Origin: Linyphia triangularis
Lineage: Eukaryota > Arthropoda > Arachnida > Araneae > Linyphiidae
Length of the DNA stretch: 64,000 bases
Direction: 5' to 3'
NCBI GenBank assembly: GCA_963978545.1
Contig: OZ021721.1
Span: 99,993,918 to 100,057,917 of the forward strand
In this document: positions 48,723-60,173 of the stretch, piece after piece
Layout: each line of letters begins with the position of its first letter
Numbering within the stretch: the first letter of the stretch is position 1
Notes under the pieces: model-generated
Told to the model about the DNA's origin: nothing
Seen by the model: the letters and a program-made list of their open reading frames with translations, nothing else
Database searches by the model: none
Position numbers and translations under genes: made by a program

Positions 48723-49156
48723 CAGTGTGATTATAGTTTAAGTAAAACTTTTATTAAGCTGTAAAAAAACACTGGACATAATAACCTGAAATTCGTCCTA
48801 AATATACGCAAAGGAAGGGAAATGGTACGGCACATAAAAAATTGTTCGAAATAGCTTTTCCCTTATGCCATAGCCGACCAAACGGTATAGTGGTTAGCGT
48901 GGTAGCTTCTAGACCGCGAGGTTGCGGGTTCGAGTCCCGTGTTAGGCATGGGTGTTTATAAATGTATGTTGGCTTGTCTAATGACGAATGTTTCGGCTTA
49001 TTATAGCCTCGTGTTGCTGACGGCGCCAGATAATCTGAGAACAACCAACCCTTATTCCATACCATTTTCCTCTTATTTCCTCTACTCAGGTCATTATGGC
49101 CGGGGTTTCTTTTTAAACAGCTTTTAGAAATTTTAAATTTCATTATAATTACCCTG
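48723..49156. mobile_element. palindromic MITE family Q, copy 3, split by a SINE
   Basis: The left part (cagtgtgattatagttta, aagctgtaaaaaa, cactgg, cctgaaattc) and the right part (taccattttcctcttatttc, ctcaggtcattatgg, aaacagctttt, attataattaccctg) reconstruct the same palindrome as 41736-42006. A SINE and its TSD interrupt it at the centre. TA follows the right end; the left has TG. Confidence 0.82.
48873..49048 (+). mobile_element. tRNA-derived SINE, main family, copy 5
   Basis: A full-length copy (gccgaccaaacggtatagtg to aacaaccaa) with B box gggttcgagtcccg. It is flanked by a 13-bp direct repeat with one mismatch, cccttatgccata (48860-48872) and cccttattccata (49049-49061). It sits within MITE family Q copy 3. 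Confidence 0.94.
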
Positions 49157-50630
49157 TAATTGTAGTCGAGAACAATATGTGATACATTAGGACATTGTTT
49201 TTACTAAATATGTAAATAAAGTTCAATAAGTAATACTTTCACTCGCAGAACAAATCTGTTGTAGCTTACATGCTAAAAAACAAGATGTTACAAACAGACT
49301 TTTACGGAAGTTTGTTTATTTGTTTATTAGAGATACTGTATCAGCGCAAATTGCAAAAATGCTCAAAATAAAGTGAAGAATAATAAAAAGATAGTATGTT
49401 TTTCATTGCTAATTTATTTCGAAAGTTACACGCTTTAAAATTTTATGCAGCCCCAGCAGAGAAGAAATTCAATTAAAAAAGTGCTTTAATGTCAAATCAC
49501 GTTAAATTAAATCTAACTAACACTATCTTTAAAATTAAATGAAATAATACACATTTTAAAATGTGATATATACCACTTTCGAAGAACTATTTGATATTGT
49601 AAATGAAAAATTTTATTTTAATTTTCAGATCTAATTTATTCTAAAGATTGGTAATAATTTACAAATAAAGTCAAAGAATGGAAGGTATCAAAATAGATTT
49701 TATAATATTACCATTGATAACGTATGAATTGGTTTTCCTAAATAATTTACTAGTTCTTTTATTTTTAAAATAGTTTTTATTTGGTAAATTATAAATATAA
49801 AGTTTTTAATTTACGGGATATGATCTAAAGAACACTTTTGAACATTTTATTCAATTTACATGAATGCCTCACCTAACATCACAAATAAATAAATCCCATA
49901 TGAATCTAAGACACCCTGCATATGTAATAATTTTGCAAGGCCTAACATCTTGGTTAACTTTAAAAGGGTCGGATACAAAAAAATTTCTTCAAAATATATT
50001 TTACGGTTTTTAGGGCATTGAAGTATTTGAAATGTGACCTGCAAAATAGAAAATATTTTGTGGGAAATGGGTTAGTCAGAAGTATTTTTAATAATTTTGT
50101 AGAAGAAAATATCAGCATACAAAATACACTTCTTTATACTCTAAATGCTATTTCCTCAAAATGCTGTTTTTTCATACTAATGTACCCTTTTCTCAGAATC
50201 CAGTCATTATTTTTTATTTTTTTTACATATTGTACTCTTACGCAAACAGACTTATGCTTTTATAAAATATAAAATAAAAAAAAATATATATTTTTTAATT
50301 TTTAACTCTTATTAATAGGTCTTCAAAATTGCCATTAATATTAGTTGAAAACCTAGAAATATGCATAGATTTTAGATAATAAAATCTTCAATAATCCTCA
50401 ATATAATGAGTGAAAATATTTCAACCAACACTGTTTATATTAATCTGGAGCATGTAATATTCAATCGAGATTTTCTTAATATTTTTATATCTAAAATTAA
50501 TACTAAAATTAATTTTTTTTTTGTTTAGTAATTCAAATTTTCCCAAATTATATTTTAATGAAACTAATTATATGACAGATATTCATAATATCGCTGGATT
50601 GTTTTGGTCTAATACTTTTCCCCTCGCTGT
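49157..50630. other. AT-rich sequence with a possible solo TTAA-element end
   Basis: At about 49955 the sequence ctttaaaagggtcggatac then aaatttcttcaaaat resembles the terminal region of the element at 14643-15365 (right end read inward). No matching second end was found. Frames at 49856-50272 overlap this area and are unrecognised. Confidence 0.35.
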
Positions 50631-50855
50631 TTAACCTTTAACTGCTGTAAGCGGTCTGGCAGACCGCGAGTCATTTTTTGTGGAATGCTTCCACCCCCTA
50701 AATTATCTCATCTTTGACTTTTACATTAATTTTTCTGATACTATGTTTCTTAAACTTTAAACTGGTGTTCACAAATTTGTTTGGTGCAGTATGAACCATG
50801 TGTTGCTCTTGCGCCAAAAACCTCAAACCACCCAACCACAGCAGTTAAAGGTTAA
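50631..50855. mobile_element. TTAA-flanked MITE with perfect TIRs, 225 bp
   Basis: Perfect 18-bp inverted ends: ttaacctttaactgctgt at 50631-50648 and acagcagttaaaggttaa at 50838-50855. Leaving TTAA as target, the TIR is CCTTTAACTGCTGT. A small palindrome gcggtctggcagaccgc sits near the left end. Piggybac-like by target and TIR style; no transposase. Confidence 0.9.
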
Positions 50856-50861
50856 AGTTCA

Positions 50862-51190
50862 AAGTTAACCTTCATCTAAGTCCTTAAAGTAGATTATTTT
50901 TATCTTGAGGCGAAAATTAGAACTGATGCTCAACTATTAGTACTGTGATGTTAACCTTCATTTAAGTCATTAAAGAATACTTTCTCTATATAAGGGAGGC
51001 AAAAATTAGAACTGATACTTAACTTTTTAGAATGAAATGTTAACTTTCATCTAAGTCTTTATAGAGCATAATTTCTATGTGGGATCGAAAATTAGAACTT
51101 AATGCTCAACTGCTTAGACTGTACATTTAACCTTCATCTAAATCTTTAAAGTAGATTATTTTCATTTGGGGGTGAAAATTATAACTTATG
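50862..51190 (+). repeat. ~87-bp minisatellite, four units
   Basis: The anchor ttaaccttcatctaagt recurs at about 50865, 50951, 51040 and 51127 (spacings 86, 89, 87). Each unit also carries gaaaattagaactgatgctc-like sequence. It directly follows the TTAA MITE. Confidence 0.9.
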
Positions 51191-52344
51191 CTTTTTACAT
51201 TTTTCTTATAGTCTCAATATCATTTGCACTATACTTTATGAAAATAAGTTTATTAAAGCATACCGTAATAACGTGTTTAAGTAACATCAATTTAATTATG
51301 ACTTCCTGTAACATTTTTGACGAAGTCCAATCCTTGCCATACATATAATTTTAAATGTTAGACTCCGTTTTTAGTTTTAATTCTCACTGCTTTTCGAAGC
51401 CTAACAAGTATTCTTCTGATGAGGTGTTTCGGGTAACTTTTTTGGCCCTTCTTTCGCCCTGACAACTCCATTCATCCCCTTATTTTTCACTTCACAGCGA
51501 GGTCGCAATATTGACACAACGCCATTTTCCCCGACTCCTGATTTTCCTCATATATTACTGCAAATACTCCGAGCACTTTGTCTCATTCTTAAACAAATAG
51601 AACCCTCTGAGGTGAAACAAGACGACATGGATTTTACATCGGCCGGAGATTCATCGACCCTATCCCGACGATGTAGAAACACCCGGAGTTTGCATAGCAT
51701 TAACGTTTTTAATCTATCTATATATATATATAGAATGGTGACAGTATACCATTCTTAAAAGACAATACCTCCGCTCGACAAATAACACGCGAAATATTTC
51801 GGACTGCGTTTATTCTCCATTACCCACTTCCATTCTTTCTTAATTTAAAACTGAAAATTTGAAAGCGAGACTTACTAAAAGTGGAATAAAAGTAAAAATT
51901 CCGGATCTTCATATGCTCAGTAGAGCGTGCATTCTGCAAACAGACTTTGAAAACTTTGTCTTTAAAAAAAAATCAGAGTTTGTCGTGAAACTTGCTTCAT
52001 TTTCTAATTTTCGCAATTTGAACCAGTGAGCTGGATTTGGAGTTGTAGTTAAAGTTTCACCTTCTGTTTTAATAAGGAAATAAAACTCGAGAATTTGCGA
52101 GAGAGCAAAGAATCTTCTAACCTGTAAAGGGATTTTCTCTCATTTTTTCACTTCGATCCGTTTTACGATGGATTGTTAATTTTAATAAAAGGAAACATGT
52201 GTAATACGTAGCTTTTCACTCAAGACTTTTGACGGTGTATTTCTTTTGAAAGTAATTAAATTTATGCAGAGATCATCATGAGTTTTCTGTTTTTTAGGAG
52301 GCAACTTCCATTATTTTGATTTATTGTTGGTTTTTAAGTTAAAA
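51191..52344. other. unique island with a 113-codon open frame
   Basis: About 51390-52230 is complex, non-repetitive sequence. On + a stop-to-stop frame runs from about 51420 to 51760. Its middle reads QRGRNIDTTPFSPTPDFPH and EVKQDDMDFTSAGDSSTLSR, preceded by a good splice-acceptor-like tract (tatttttcacttcacag ending near 51497). It lacks an early ATG and runs into a (TA) stretch at about 51716-51731. No domain recognised; coding status is doubtful. Confidence 0.35.
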
Positions 52345-52458
52345 ACACCTTTTGTTGTTTGAAATGTATAATTTAATTACTAACTAGTGATAAATAGAAT
52401 AGGTTATGTATATTTTTTTAAGTGTGATCAATTTTGTTTCGTTCAAAATTTGTATTAC

Positions 52459-52498
<40 letters not shown>

Positions 52499-53035
52499 AG
52501 ATAGTAAAAAATTAAACAGAAATCATTATTTCCAGCACAACCTTCCAACTATAGATTAAATAATAAAAAAGTTATGTAAATAATAATTAAATTTATTGTA
52601 TGAAATGTATAACATAATTATTAACAAAAGAAAATTAGTATAGGGTGTAAATTTAGTATTTCTTAAATATTGGCAATTTTGTCTAGTTTAAAAACATTTT
52701 ATATTAAAGAAAACACAGAAATTTAAAACTATTAAACAGAAACTATAATTTTTAGCTCACCCTTCTTCCAATTATAAATTATATAATTAAGAAGTTGTGC
52801 AAATATTAATTAAATTTGTTGCATGAAAAGTATAGCATAATGACTAACGAGTAAAAAATTGCAGTGTAAATTTAATTTTTTTTAAGTATTGACAATTTTG
52901 TCTCGTTTGAAGTTTTTTTGACATTAAAAAAACTTTAAAAAAAATTAACAGAAATTGCAACTTATAGTACACCTTTCTTCCAATTATAGATTAAATACTA
53001 AAAAAAGTTAAGTGGATATTAGTTAAATATTTAAT
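52345..53035 (+). repeat. ~220-245 bp tandem array, three units, with poly-A
   Basis: The anchor caattttgtctcgttt-like lies at about 52429, 52674 and 52893 (spacings 245 and 219). Shared blocks include attaaacagaaat, accttcttccaattata and gaaatgtataacataat. The first unit holds a poly-A run of about 37 (52461-52497). Confidence 0.85.
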
Positions 53036-53104
53036 ATTAAATATTCAATCTTCATGGACATGTGCTAAATTGTGATTGTTAAAACACACTTTTGGAAATA
53101 CGTA

Positions 53105-55057
53105 GGGGAGAGTTCTCCAAAACGGGATAGGCGGGCAAAACGGGATATTGAGCCTCGGATCTTGACTGGTGGTGCTATCTTGCAGGAGAAAGGCTAAACT
53201 GGTTCCCGACCGCCATGACAGCATTCTCAGTTGATCTCTCAACGCTAGCCACGTGTTTCGCAAAGAAATATTTTTTCAAAGTTTTCAAGTGAGATTTTTA
53301 CTTTGTACTTTTTTCAATTGCAGAACAACTATCCTTGTGCTTCTCCGTCCTTCGGAACAATTCCGGTAAGTACTGTGTTTTATTCATAGCTCTTTTAACA
53401 ACAATTTCATGTATTTAAATATTGCTAGTGAGTGACAGTTCAGGGGTCAGCCATTTATGCTGTCAAAAGCATCACGGTCGGGCAAAACGGGACACTTTTG
53501 GGGTGCCCAAAACGGGATACAATTTTGATGTGTACCGTTTTACCCGACCATTTCCATTAATGTTTTGGCAATGTGTTTAAGTTATTTAAATTGAAATAAG
53601 TAAGGAATTAAAATATGTATAATCAATTACAACAATTTATTTTAATTTTAAATAATTATATTTTCGAAATAAAATAATTTACTTTACTTTTGGGGTACAA
53701 ATAATTGGCCTGAGTTATGTACAAAATTTAGTTATAGTTTAAAACTGTAAGTCAGAAAAATGTTTTGACCAAAAATTTAAGTTTTAAATTCAAAAAAGTT
53801 GAGTTTTTTTAAAAATCTTTTTTAGGGGGGCGGCGTATACAAAGATAAACCAGAAAACCACACGTTGTGCTCACTATAATATTATAAAAACATAATCTAA
53901 TCACAGTTAAACTTTGACCATATTTTCTTTGGCAATTTTTAAAAAGCTAATAATTTATTTTGGTTTCAGAGTACAAGATGCCTCGCAATTATCAGCGAAC
54001 TTCATCTAGAAATAGCTTGGACGAGTAGAACATGGCAGAGGCTGTTCGATAAGTTTTAGAAGGGAGGATGGGTTTTCTGAAAGCTGCCCATTCATTTAAT
54101 GTCCCCAAATCTACACTGTAGAGAAAAGTGAAAAAAGCTCGTTTAAATGCTTTGACACCAGAAATGGCTACTGTAAAAAAGCTGGGCAGGTTTGAAAACG
54201 TCTTTACTGCAGATCAGGAAAAAGAGCAAGCACAACATGTACTGATATTAGAAGAAAGGCTCTTTGGAATTACCCTAACCGACTTGAGAATCCTAGCTTT
54301 TGAGTTAGCTGAAATTAACAATATTCAGCACTGTTTTAACACCGTTAACAAAAATGGCGGGTAAGCACTGGCTGTCCAATTTTCTTGGAAGAAATAAAAC
54401 CCTTAGTCTAAGAAACCCTGAAGCTACATTGATGGCTAGAGCAAAAGGTTTAAATCGCGTTGCCGTGAAAAAGTTTTATGACCTATTGTCCTCTCTCTAT
54501 GAAAAGTATAAGTTTGCTCCCAATGACATTTACAATGTTGAAGAGACTGAGATGAAGCTGAAAAAGATGAAGCATGTATTTTCTGCAACGCTCTGTATCT
54601 TGAATCGAAATCTGGAGAAGGCTGGATACAATGCTCGAGCTGCCAGGGATGGGCCCACGAAGCCTGTTCCAGAGCAAAAGAAGAAGACGACACATTTTTA
54701 TGCGATTTCTGTGTTATGTGATTTTTCAAATTTACAATTAAAAAGTTTCTTCCTATAAAAACGTAGCCTATTTTTGTTCTAAAAACTAAATCAAAAGTAA
54801 AATCAGCAAAAACCTAATAACATAAAAATCCCTATCCCTTTTTACCCACCCTTGGTAGGGTAAAACGGGATCGTGTAAGACTTTGTGAAACCAGTATTTT
54901 TCACATAAATATTATTGAACAAATGTGACAAAGGTCCTATTTTAAGTAGTTGAAAAGGTATACTTTTAAATGACGTCTAGCTTTGGAATGTACCTTGTAC
55001 ACAACAAGAAATAAAGCGAAGAATAGATAAGCTATCCCGTTTTGGGGTACTTTCCCC
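53105..55057 (+). mobile_element. pogo/Tigger-like DNA transposon, internally deleted
   Basis: Terminal inverted repeats: ggggagagttctccaaaacg then ggatag on the left, and inward from the right ggggaaagtaccccaaaacg then ggatag. TA flanks both ends (53103-53104, 55058-55059), the pogo/Tc1 target. The motif aaaacggga recurs near both ends (about 53119, 53137, 53484, 53509, 54862 and inverted at 55033), as expected for transposase-binding subterminal repeats. Length is 1953 bp. It carries one broken transposase gene with a 5'UTR intron; the catalytic core is deleted. Confidence 0.92.
53978..54721 (+). pseudogene. pogo-like transposase remnant with C-terminal PHD-like finger
   Basis: The start MPRNYQRTSSRNS fits pogo/CENP-B-type transposases. 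Order: Psq-type HTH (about residues 18-50, AEAVR…GFLKAAHSFNVPKSTL), then CENP-B-type HTH (about 70-150, LTPEMATVKKLGRFE to KHWLSNFLGRN), then the start of the catalytic domain, YNVEETE, where the family has N-V-D-E-T-G with the first catalytic Asp. The rest of the DDE core is missing. A third frame from 54554 to TGA 54719-54721 encodes CIFCNALY, GWIQCSSCQGWAHEAC and FLCDFC, a C4HC3 PHD-like zinc finger. Damage: in-frame stops at about 54026, 54050 and 54119, one extra base near 54350, and a frame change at the deletion joint (~54550). A GT-AG intron (53366-53969, donor ggtaagta, acceptor ttttggtttcag) precedes the start. It cannot make active transposase. Confidence 0.88.
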
Positions 55058-55551
55058 TATATCTACTTTTAAAAGTAGTTGTTTTGCTGACGTTATTCTT
55101 ATTATATACATAATTTTTGTATTTTAAATGTTGAATTACATTAATAGCACGAAATGTATTTTTTCTGACGTCGAAGCTTCATCTTTATTCCATAAGCATA
55201 TTTTGTTGAATTTAAAGTAGTTTTTAAAGTTCTTTTTTTAATCTTGTTTGGAGAGTTACCTTGAATTAAATGCATAATTTCAATCAAAGATAGCTTATTT
55301 TTTAAATAAATTTTTTGAATCCATATTTAGATCGATTTAATCTGTAACTATGAAATTAAAAACCCGTCGGTATACGATAAACTTCAATTTATATTTATAT
55401 TTTATCTAAATTTTTTAAATGAAGCATCATCTGAAAGTGGTAGAATTTAGAATAATGAAAGTGAAGAAAACTAAAAAATCTTTTTTATATCCAAGTATTT
55501 TCTGCTGTAAAATCTGTTATTTTTTTTCAAATTCAGAGGCATTAAAATACT
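55058..55551. other. AT-rich sequence, no feature seen
   Basis: The start of a 108-codon frame (55419-55745) lies here, but most of it is translated SINE. No gene called. Confidence 0.4.
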
Positions 55552-55730
55552 CTCACCTTATGGCTGTGTGGTTAGAGTTCTGGTATCGCATTTCAAAAAT
55601 ACCTAGTTCGATTCCTACGTTAAGCATGGATGTTCGCTGTGGTTCAGAATTCACGTTAAGCTGTAGGTCTCATCCAGACAAGCCGTCATTACGCAAAAAA
55701 TTGGCCGTTAAGAGTACAAACCAACCAATC
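55552..55730 (+). mobile_element. tRNA-derived SINE, second family, copy 2
   Basis: Blocks align in order with 6972-7150: tggctgtgtggttagag (A-box region), agttcgattcc (B box), catggatgttcgctgtggtt, ttaagctgtaggt, gtcattacgcaaaaaa and agagtacaaaccaaccaatc. More diverged in the body than copy 1. No clear TSD. Confidence 0.78.
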
Positions 55731-56960
55731 AAAAAAATTCATTGAAGATGATTTTATTACTTGCAAACATTAGTACCATACTTTTCCTTCTAGTTGAAAA
55801 ACATTCAATTTTCAAGAATTAAATTTCAGTTTATTTTAGTTTATATTATAAAGCAGATCTGTCTATTAAGTAAAAAATGTTACGTTGTGAAACATCTTAA
55901 TGTATTCCAAATTTTAAAAAGGTGTTTTCAAATATTATCTCAGCAGTAAAAAGAGAAAGTTCAACACCCTGTACTTCCTATACCAACTATCAATCAGCGA
56001 ACCATTAAACAGTGCTGCATTAATCAACTGTTTATTTAATTAATTCATTGGGAGTTACACTTCCTATTTTCACTAATGGTTAGATCTTATGTTAGACGAA
56101 TATCATGTTCTATCACTTTTTACACGCATCAGTGTTGCATCTTGAAGCTGTGGCTGCTTTATCGTTCCCAATTACTATTTCCTATGCTTCGATTCTCACA
56201 CGTTGAGTACAATAACACAATATAATAACATTGTTAATTGAATGTTAACCATGAAATGTTTATAGATTTATAATATAAGTTTCAAAAATATTTTTGATAA
56301 ATAAGGTTACGTATAAATGGAATGAAACAGTGGAGGTTCGTGGAAAAAAATGTTAGTGCAGCCGGAACAATGACTCTCTATTCTCCTCCCTCCCACTTTT
56401 CACCATTATTCATGAATGGAAATTCTTTAATTACTCGAACTCAAAGTTTCCTTTCAATACTTACAAAATGATTTGGGAAGGAAAAAATAAAAATAATAAC
56501 TTATTTTAACTCACTTATAACGGGGTTCCATGTTTCAAAATGGTTCTACTATGAGTTTTAGTATTAACTTAAGATGTAACAAGAAAACACATTTGTAAAC
56601 TTATCACGGAAACTATTTCGTTTGGTGGAGAAAATTCTAAGAAATGCTCGTTTTTCTCCCATCTACATATCTCGATTCACTTACACGCGAATTAATCAGT
56701 ACATCAAATGTATAAATACCGCCGAAGTTACGAAATTCGTAAAGGGCTGCATGTCACCACAGAGCCGGAAACATTTAGCGGGAAGGGGACCCCATACTAG
56801 CAGTTGTTTCCATGGCAACGGTGCAGCTTATTTGGAACTTTCACTCTGTTGCTGTAGCTCGCTTGATGATCGTCAGATTTACTTGATTTGAGCGTATTTT
56901 TTCCTCAATTGTGCATTGCGCAAAATATTTGCTCTTTCTCGGAGATTTTTTTACTTTTCT
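55731..56960. other. unique sequence with GC-richer end
   Basis: From about 56300 the DNA becomes more complex. A frame at 56622-56891 (+) of 89 codons has no recognised domain. The word gtttccatggcaac lies inside it. No gene called. Confidence 0.4.
56806..56819. promoter_or_regulatory. RFX X-box-like motif
   Basis: gtttccatggcaac is a near-palindromic match to the RFX-family X-box consensus (two half-sites, GTTNCC-like and GGNAAC, separated by AT). RFX factors bind such sites in promoters of ciliary genes across animals. No downstream gene is visible in the window, so function is inference. Confidence 0.4.
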
Positions 56961-57802
56961 TAAAAATGTCATCTTCATTTGCGGTTAAAATCTACATTTA
57001 AGGAAAATAGTAAAATAAATAATCAAGGTTGAATATAGCAATTAGTAAATTTTAAACTAATAATTTAGACGCAGCCCGGCTGTATTTGCTGTACCTCACG
57101 AGCCACACCTGGTGTGAAAGTACGTATAAACATTGAATTAATTTTTTTTGCCATGCATGGGAATATTATAAACATGATTTGTTATCATCACTTTTTTTTA
57201 ATACTTTTTCATAATAAACAATTTTTAGAAATAGATTTAATAAATTAGGACTACGGTCAACACGTTAGAACTGCAAAAGCATATATGTGTCTAAGGAATT
57301 TTTAATAAATTGGGAATCACATGGATAATGTATGAGTGAAACGGATTTTTAAATTACGGACAAGTTTTTAACGGACAAGTAAAATTTTGTATAAGTGGTT
57401 TGAAAATGTATGTTTGTGTTATTAAACGTTTGTTTTTTGTGCTCCTCTCTTTTTGAGATTTTATAAACACAATTTGTTATCATTTCGATATTAAAAAAAT
57501 TATAAAAATAGTATGCAAGTCTTTGAACGCCCCTTTTATGTAAGTGTAACATATAAAGGGTTACACATAATTTACATGTTAAAATATTTTTCTAAAGGTA
57601 ATTTGCCAATTAAAATTTTAATGCGCAGATATCACACTTCAGTTTATATAAATTATATTTTTCTTTAATAGCCCATAAATAAAAGTTATATAATTATAAA
57701 CTAAATATTTTTGTAAAGTGTGATTCTATCAATGGAATTGAAAAATGTTTTCAATATGGTTGGTTCTTCGTGTCATTTAAAGCTAAGCTAAAAATCATTT
57801 AA
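56961..57802. other. AT-rich sequence, no feature seen
   Basis: A short diverged direct repeat (ataaacatgatttgttatcat near 57170 and ataaacacaatttgttatca near 57463) is the only structure noted. Confidence 0.4.
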
Positions 57803-57990
57803 TTCAAGATTCAAAATTATTCATTCGAAAATTCAGAATTATTCATTCGAAAATTCAAAATTATTCATTCGAAAATTCAAAATTATTCATTCAAAAATTC
57901 AAAATTATTCATTCGAAAATTCAAAATTATTCATTCGAAAATTCAAAATTATTCATTCGAAAATTCAAAATTATTTATTCAAAAATGTAA
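57803..57990 (+). repeat. 22-bp minisatellite, about 8 units
   Basis: The unit attcattcgaaaattcaaaa plus tt is repeated with very few substitutions. It is bounded by diverged partial units on both sides (attcaagattcaaaatt and atttattcaaaaatg). Confidence 0.96.
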
Positions 57991-58977
57991 AATAATTTCA
58001 TCAAAAAATTAAAATCAAACATGACAAAATTATTTCTATGAATTTCTCCTCATTTTCATTGAATCTAGAAAACACGCGAGTTTATTCAGTCACAGATTTT
58101 TTTTTTATTTAAATCCCGCACTAAAAATAAAATATCGATGTATAGATAAAAGTTTCAATTCGTTAATGTTCTTAGACAATAGCACCCCACACAAAATATG
58201 ATGGTTAAGTCATTCAGCATTGAATGCTGAAAAAAGGGTAGAAAGTTTTTGGATGAATAATGCATAAAATGCTAAAACCCTTTATGTACTTTGAAAGCGA
58301 AACAGGGTAGCATAACGTATATGACGAGTAAATAAGAGCTTATAGAACTGCTTCCAATTCTCCATCTCCTTATAGAAACTCCCCGGGAGGGAAAAAAACT
58401 CAAAAGAGCTCCGATAACAAAATACCTCCATCCCATTTGTTTCTTTCGTATTTTTCTTGCATAAACTTAAATTTCAACTTGAGCGAACTTGTTTGCGTTT
58501 TATTTCATTTCATTTTTCCTCCTCGCTTGAGCCATTTTTCTTCCTTCTTGTCAAGCTCCCGGTTCGCTCCGGAACATAACATATTTAAAGAAAGAAAAAG
58601 AAGTGCATTAAGAGAAAAAGACGCCCACAGTTCTACTTCCGAATTTGAAATTGGTTGCTTACACCACCCCCTTTATACATCATTCATATTTCTTGACGAC
58701 TGGAAATCGAAAAGGGAAAATCCAATAAGGTTTTGGGACACTTTAGAAGGATGAGAGTCGCCCTGAAATTGGATCTCTGTCTTAGCAAGCTCGCGATTTG
58801 TGGCTTGTGATGGACAGTTCTCGAACGTCAATCTGCATACAGAATATTTGTCTCCCTTCACCTTAGCCGCATTTCCATACTGTTTGGGGATTTTCGCGGA
58901 GAAACTGATTCCGCCCGATTTCTTGCGGTAATCTATCTCGGAGTCCAATGCTAGAAACTTTCACAATCACTTCTTTT
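57991..58977. other. unique, less AT-rich island
   Basis: About 58060-58970 is complex sequence. Frames of 105 codons (58437-58754, +) and 91 codons (58673-58948, -) overlap on opposite strands and neither has a recognised domain. A candidate conserved non-coding stretch; no gene called. Confidence 0.4.
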
Positions 58978-59520
58978 GAGCCGTGTCCGGATTCAAATGT
59001 GTTGGAAATACTTGGCAGGAGAATTTTTTCTCGAGTATATGTATTTTAGCAAAGGGGGGGATTTTTCAATTTTAAGTCAAGGATCAAAACTTCTCAGATG
59101 GTGCGATGATCGATTGGAAGTTTTATTCATCAGGCTTTTTTTTTTGTTGAAATGCTTATTAAATTTTTTTATAAACAAACTCTACAATATTATGATTTAT
59201 TTTATTTTGTCGTGTTTGAATATACATGATGGTCAAAATGTATCCGTTTTTGAGGCGTGTCCGGATTTAAATGTGTAGGAAGTACTTGGCATTAGAATTT
59301 TTTCTCGAGTATATGTATTTCAGAAAAGGGGGGATTTTTTTAATTTTAAGTCACGGATCAAAACTTTTCAGATGGTGCGATAATCGATTGGAATTTTTTT
59401 TTATGCTTATTATATTTTGTCACAAAAATACCCTACAGTATTTGGATTTATTTAATTTCATTCAGATTTCTCTCAATTTAATATTCATGATGTTAAAATT
59501 TTTTAATTATCACGTGTAGA
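58978..59520 (+). repeat. 274-bp tandem duplication
   Basis: The block gagccgtgtccggattcaaa at 58978 recurs as gaggcgtgtccggatttaaa at 59252. Shared words continue: attttttctcgagtatatgt, ttttaagtca and cagatggtgcgat. The first half of the unit is well conserved; the second half is diverged. Two frames (58976-59278 and 59271-59519) are translations of the two copies. Confidence 0.93.
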
Positions 59521-59950
59521 GCTTTCTAGAACCTATAGTAGTATGCATGGTATTCATAATCAAATTTGTCGCCTTTATAACTGTCTGGAGGCAGTAGTAA
59601 TATATATGATGTTCTTATTTTAAGGTCTTTTGTTTAAAGCTGTCTGGAGCCAGTAGTAATGTATATGATGCTCTTAATTTTTCATGTTTAAAATTGTATG
59701 AAGCCTCTAGTAATATGCATAATATACATGATGTTTATAATTAATTTCTTTTATTTAAAGCTAATATATAAATAATGTAGTAATAATATATCTTCTTATT
59801 TTAAGTTCTCCTGTTTAGAGCTAGCTGTCTGAGCCTGTAGTACTTGATGAGAGAATATGGTAATACATGAATGTTCAGATTTAAAGTTCTCCTGTTTAGG
59901 ACTATTTGGAGTCTTCAGCATTACACATGATGTTTGTAATTTAAATTTTT
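59521..59950 (+). repeat. ~55-70 bp minisatellite, about six units
   Basis: Variants of ctgtctggagccagtagtaa then tatatatgatgttctta recur at about 59538, 59594, 59653, 59707, 59777 and 59837. Some units add ttaagttctcctgtttag. Units are diverged with indels. Confidence 0.75.
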
Positions 59951-59951
59951 C

Positions 59952-60173
<222 letters not shown>

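Noticed and set aside
49955..50650. A fifth complete TTAA element
   Set aside because: Only one end-like sequence was found; no second terminus with TTAA at the expected distance.
55419..55745. A 108-codon frame on +
   Set aside because: More than half is translated SINE of the second family, the rest AT-rich; no domain.
58437..58948. Overlapping 105- and 91-codon frames on opposite strands
   Set aside because: Opposite-strand overlap, no domain, and GC-richer composition make chance frames more likely than genes.
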